This document shows positions 3,578-5,876 of a stretch of 5,876 nt of DNA, one piece after another (the stretch's first letter is position 1; each line of letters begins with the position of its first letter). This DNA is from Acidobacteriota bacterium. Lineage in GTDB: Bacteria > Acidobacteriota > UBA6911 > RPQK01 > JADFOI01. The stretch spans positions 1 to 5,876 of the forward strand of contig JAPYTY010000099.1 of NCBI GenBank assembly GCA_029942065.1, read 5' to 3'. The position numbers were made by a program, and so were the translations under genes. The notes under the pieces were generated by a model. The model did not search any database and had not been told where the DNA came from. It saw only the letters and a program-made list of their open reading frames with translations.

Positions 3578-5876
3578 AGCAGTTGGTCCAAACCTTACAT
3601 GAAAAATCGGTCAGCTTGATAGAAGTTCCGGCCCCTGCCGTCGGGGAAGGGCAGGTCCTGGTCAAGGTGGCAGCCTCAGTGATCTCAGCGGGTACGGAAC
3701 GGATGATTACGGAATTTGCTGGAAAGAGCTTGGTATCGAAGGCGTTAAGTCGTTCGGACCTGGTTCGGCAGGTTCTGGACAAGGCCCGGCGAGAAGGAGT
3801 GCTCAGTACCATCGAATCTGTGGCAGGCCGCCTGGATCAGGCTATTGGCTTGGGCTACAGTTGCGCTGGAACCGTTTTAGCCGTAGGGAAGAGTATCAAA
3901 GATATCGAACCGGGCGACCGGGTCGCCTGTGCTGGGGCAGGCTATGCGGTCCATGCCGAACTCGTTTCAGTGCCTCGGAACTTGGTTGCCAAGGTTCCAG
4001 AAATGGGGAGTTGGCCGGCTGACGGAGAGGAGCGTCCATCCAGGAACGAGGCTCGGCAGCACCAACCGTTCTCGGGCCGACGAACCTCGGCGATCAGTTT
4101 TGAGGAAGCCGCTTTCGGCACCATTGCTTCTATTGCCCTGCACGGCTTTCGTCTTGCTGAAACGGAACTGGGCGAGAGAGTAGCGGTTATCGGCCTGGGA
4201 CTCATTGGACAGATCGCAGTGCAGTTGGCCAAAGCTGCCGGTTGTCGTGTTTTGGGAATGGATCCGGTTTCGGATCGCTGTCGATTGGCCGAAGAACTGG
4301 GCTGCGATGCCACCGCCGGGAGCGCGAAATCCCTGCAGGAATTAGTCGCAAATGTTTTTTCTCCTTCCCAGTGTGATGCTGTCATTATTGCCGCCTCTAG
4401 CTCCTCAAATGAACCCGTCGAGCTTGCAGGTGCCATTGCTCGCGATCGGGGTGTCGTAGTCGCTGTAGGCGCTGTAGGTACGAAGATTCCTCGCAAGGTT
4501 TACTATGAGAAAGAGTTGGCGTTTCGAATTTCGCGCTCCTATGGTCCAGGCCGCTACGACCCCGGCTATGAAGAGGCAGGCCATGATTACCCGGTGGGCT
4601 ATGTTCGCTGGACTGAGAACAGGAATATGGAGGCTTTCCTGCAACTCGTGGTTGAAGGCAAGGTGGATGTAAGAGCGCTCATCACCCATCGCTTCCCCAT
4701 ACAAGAAGGGGCGAAGGCCTATGACTTAATCGCCGGCAAGTCGGATGAATCCTTTCTGGGTGTTCTGATCAATTACCCGGGGGAACCCGAACTCTCACAC
4801 CGCGTGACTTTGAGTCACGGCGTGACCGAGGGATCGGGCTCGAACCGGGGAAGGAAGGGTTCTAGTGCCGTGGCTTCAATCGGTCTTCTAGGAGCCGGGA
4901 ATTTTGCCAGGGCCACACTGCTTCCGGCTATGAGAAAAGTTGCCGGTGTCGAACTCGTGAGTGTTTGCACCGCCACCGGCCTCAGTGGTCGCCACACCGG
5001 GGAGAGGTTTGGGTTTCATTACTGTACGACAGATCAGGCCGAGATTCTGAATGACCCCAAAGTCAATACAGTTGTAATAGCGACTCGCCATCATCTTCAC
5101 GCCGAACAATTGATTGCTGCCCTGAAGGCAGGCAAGAACGTTTATTGTGAAAAGCCACTTTGTTTGAACAGGCAGGAGCTGGCTGAAATCATTCGGGTCG
5201 GCTCTCCTTTAGCGCAAGACGACACTTCCCAGAACGCCACTGCTAGTGATTCGGGATCGAAAGTTGACGGGTTGGAGGACAAATTGGTGATGGTTGGGTT
5301 TAACCGTCGCTTTGCTCCAATGGCTGTCCGTCTCAAGGAGTTCCTCAAAGGAGTCCATGAACCTTTGATCATGAACTACAGGGTCAATGCTGGTTACCTT
5401 GACTCCGATCATTGGGTGCACCATCCCACACAGGGAGGGGGACGCATCATAGGTGAGGCCTGTCACTTTGTGGATTTCTTCACTTTTCTGACCGATTCCT
5501 TACCCGTTCGTGTGAGCACCCAAAGGCTACCTAACGGGAGTCGCTATTGTGATGATAATGTCATAATCTCACTTGGGTTCGCCGATGGCTCGATCGGCAC
5601 CGTCACGTATGCTGCCAACGCAGACAAAGCCTTTCCCAAGGAGAGACTCGAGGTTCTCGGGGGGGGGGCGGCAGCCGTACTCGAGGACTTTCGCTTCCTG
5701 GAACTGGTTCGCGACGGTCACAAAAAAATTCACAGATCACGTTTTCGCCAAGATAAAGGGCATCGAGGGGAATGGGAAGCCATGGTTGATTTTTTTCGGA
5801 AGAAGACTGGGCCGCCGATCCCGTTTAAGGAAATCATTGCCTCCACCCTGACCACATTCTGTGCCCAAGAGTCCTT
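3574..5876 (+). CDS. Bi-domain oxidoreductase: MDR/alcohol-dehydrogenase-like half fused to Gfo/Idh/MocA half (3' end outside window)
   Basis: The frame is open for 767 codons and runs off the window. The N-terminal half (about 1-402) is a GroES-like plus Rossmann dehydrogenase. It shows VISAGTE (36-42), GYSCAGTVLAVG (94-105), the NAD(P) loop GLGLIG (207-212) with D230 after the second strand, and the block SYGPGRYDP (323-331 region) through VRWTENRNMEAF (344-355), which I know as characteristic of this fused family. The C-terminal half (about 434 onward) is Gfo/Idh/MocA-like: LLGAGNFA (438-445), EKP (526-528, with the usually catalytic K527), VGFNRRFAP (574-582) and GEACHFVDF (627-635, H631). 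The normal zinc ligands of alcohol dehydrogenases are missing. Polar inserts lie near 144-173, 403-432 (interdomain) and 544-569. Such fusions occur in polysaccharide clusters; oxidation or reduction of a sugar intermediate is inferred, not known. The end is probably close, since the family is roughly 700-plus residues and the inserts add length. Confidence 0.92.
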   Translation, partial: MKQLVQTLHEKSVSLIEVPAPAVGEGQVLVKVAASVISAGTERMITEFAGKSLVSKALSRSDLVRQVLDKARREGVLSTIESVAGRLDQAIGLGYSCAGTVLAVGKSIKDIEPGDRVACAGAGYAVHAELVSVPRNLVAKVPEMGSWPADGEERPSRNEARQHQPFSGRRTSAISFEEAAFGTIASIALHGFRLAETELGERVAVIGLGLIGQIAVQLAKAAGCRVLGMDPVSDRCRLAEELGCDATAGSAKSLQELVANVFSPSQCDAVIIAASSSSNEPVELAGAIARDRGVVVAVGAVGTKIPRKVYYEKELAFRISRSYGPGRYDPGYEEAGHDYPVGYVRWTENRNMEAFLQLVVEGKVDVRALITHRFPIQEGAKAYDLIAGKSDESFLGVLINYPGEPELSHRVTLSHGVTEGSGSNRGRKGSSAVASIGLLGAGNFARATLLPAMRKVAGVELVSVCTATGLSGRHTGERFGFHYCTTDQAEILNDPKVNTVVIATRHHLHAEQLIAALKAGKNVYCEKPLCLNRQELAEIIRVGSPLAQDDTSQNATASDSGSKVDGLEDKLVMVGFNRRFAPMAVRLKEFLKGVHEPLIMNYRVNAGYLDSDHWVHHPTQGGGRIIGEACHFVDFFTFLTDSLPVRVSTQRLPNGSRYCDDNVIISLGFADGSIGTVTYAANADKAFPKERLEVLGGGAAAVLEDFRFLELVRDGHKKIHRSRFRQDKGHRGEWEAMVDFFRKKTGPPIPFKEIIASTLTTFCAQES
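4803..4819. repeat. 7-bp inverted repeat in the interdomain linker of the oxidoreductase
   Basis: CGTGACT (4803-4809) and AGTCACG (4813-4819) are exact reverse complements around a three-base TTG loop. GCGTGAC at 4802-4808 recurs directly at 4820-4826. The repeat encodes part of the linker HRVTLSHGVTE between the two enzyme halves. It has no T-run and lies within a gene, so it is not a terminator. Confidence 0.75.
5659..5668 (+). repeat. Run of ten G within the oxidoreductase coding region
   Basis: Ten consecutive G residues encode GGG plus the first base of an alanine codon in LEVLGGGAAAVLEDF (residues 692-706). The frame on both sides fits the Gfo/Idh family (a VFGGG-like loop before a DDFR-like segment), so ten is the in-frame count. 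A change of one base would shift the last approximately 70 visible codons. Confidence 0.9.

Noticed and set aside
3319..3591. Open frame on the - strand across the glycosyltransferase/oxidoreductase gap
   Set aside because: It overlaps the glycosyltransferase end and the oxidoreductase start in antisense and shows no family features. The + strand small ORF explains the gap better because of its overlap with the next gene and its ribosome site.
3942..4496. Long open frame on the - strand (184 codons)
   Set aside because: It lies fully antisense to the well-supported oxidoreductase, and its translation is rich in Ala, Ser, Thr, Pro and Arg without any recognisable domain, as expected of a shadow frame.
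5573..5851. + strand open frame of 92 codons at the right end
   Set aside because: It is out of frame with the oxidoreductase, whose frame shows clear family motifs on both sides, including after the ten-G run, so no frameshift needs to be assumed.

Overview
The window is a stretch of a bacterial surface-polysaccharide (exopolysaccharide, capsule or O-antigen) biosynthesis locus. All recognisable genes lie on the + strand. Base composition looks roughly balanced by eye, and GTG is used as a start codon at least twice. Nothing in the sequence fixes the phylum. Gene families of this kind are widespread in environmental, mostly Gram-negative bacteria, so 'Gram-negative environmental bacterium' is only a weak inference.

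Layout, left to right: (1) the C-terminal 155 residues of a GT4-type glycosyltransferase, cut by the window start (2-469). (2) After a 46-base gap, a NodB-type polysaccharide deacetylase (516-1427) with a perfect 12-bp inverted repeat inside its early coding region (614-639). (3) A formyltransferase with the N-H-D catalytic triad (1418-2224), overlapping gene 2 by 10 bases. (4) A complete GT4 glycosyltransferase with an intact EX7E motif (2221-3399), overlapping gene 3 by 4 bases. (5) A possible unrecognised 54- to 58-residue ORF (3401 or 3413 to 3577) that fills the gap after gene 4 and overlaps gene 6 by 4 bases (ATGA). (6) A large two-domain oxidoreductase, an MDR/alcohol-dehydrogenase-like half fused to a Gfo/Idh/MocA half, open from 3574 to the window end (767 codons seen).

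From 516 onward the genes are packed or overlapping, so they probably form one translationally coupled transcription unit. Read together, two glycosyltransferases build a glycan repeat, the deacetylase and formyltransferase probably adjust an amino sugar (N-acetyl removed, N-formyl added), and the fused oxidoreductase probably carries out redox chemistry on a sugar intermediate. The exact sugars cannot be read from the sequence.

No RNA genes, insertion sequences, CRISPR arrays, rho-independent terminators or convincing promoters were seen. The points most worth a second look are the 12-bp palindrome, the small coupled ORF, the adjacent deacetylase/formyltransferase pair, and the unusual inserts and 10-G run in the oxidoreductase.
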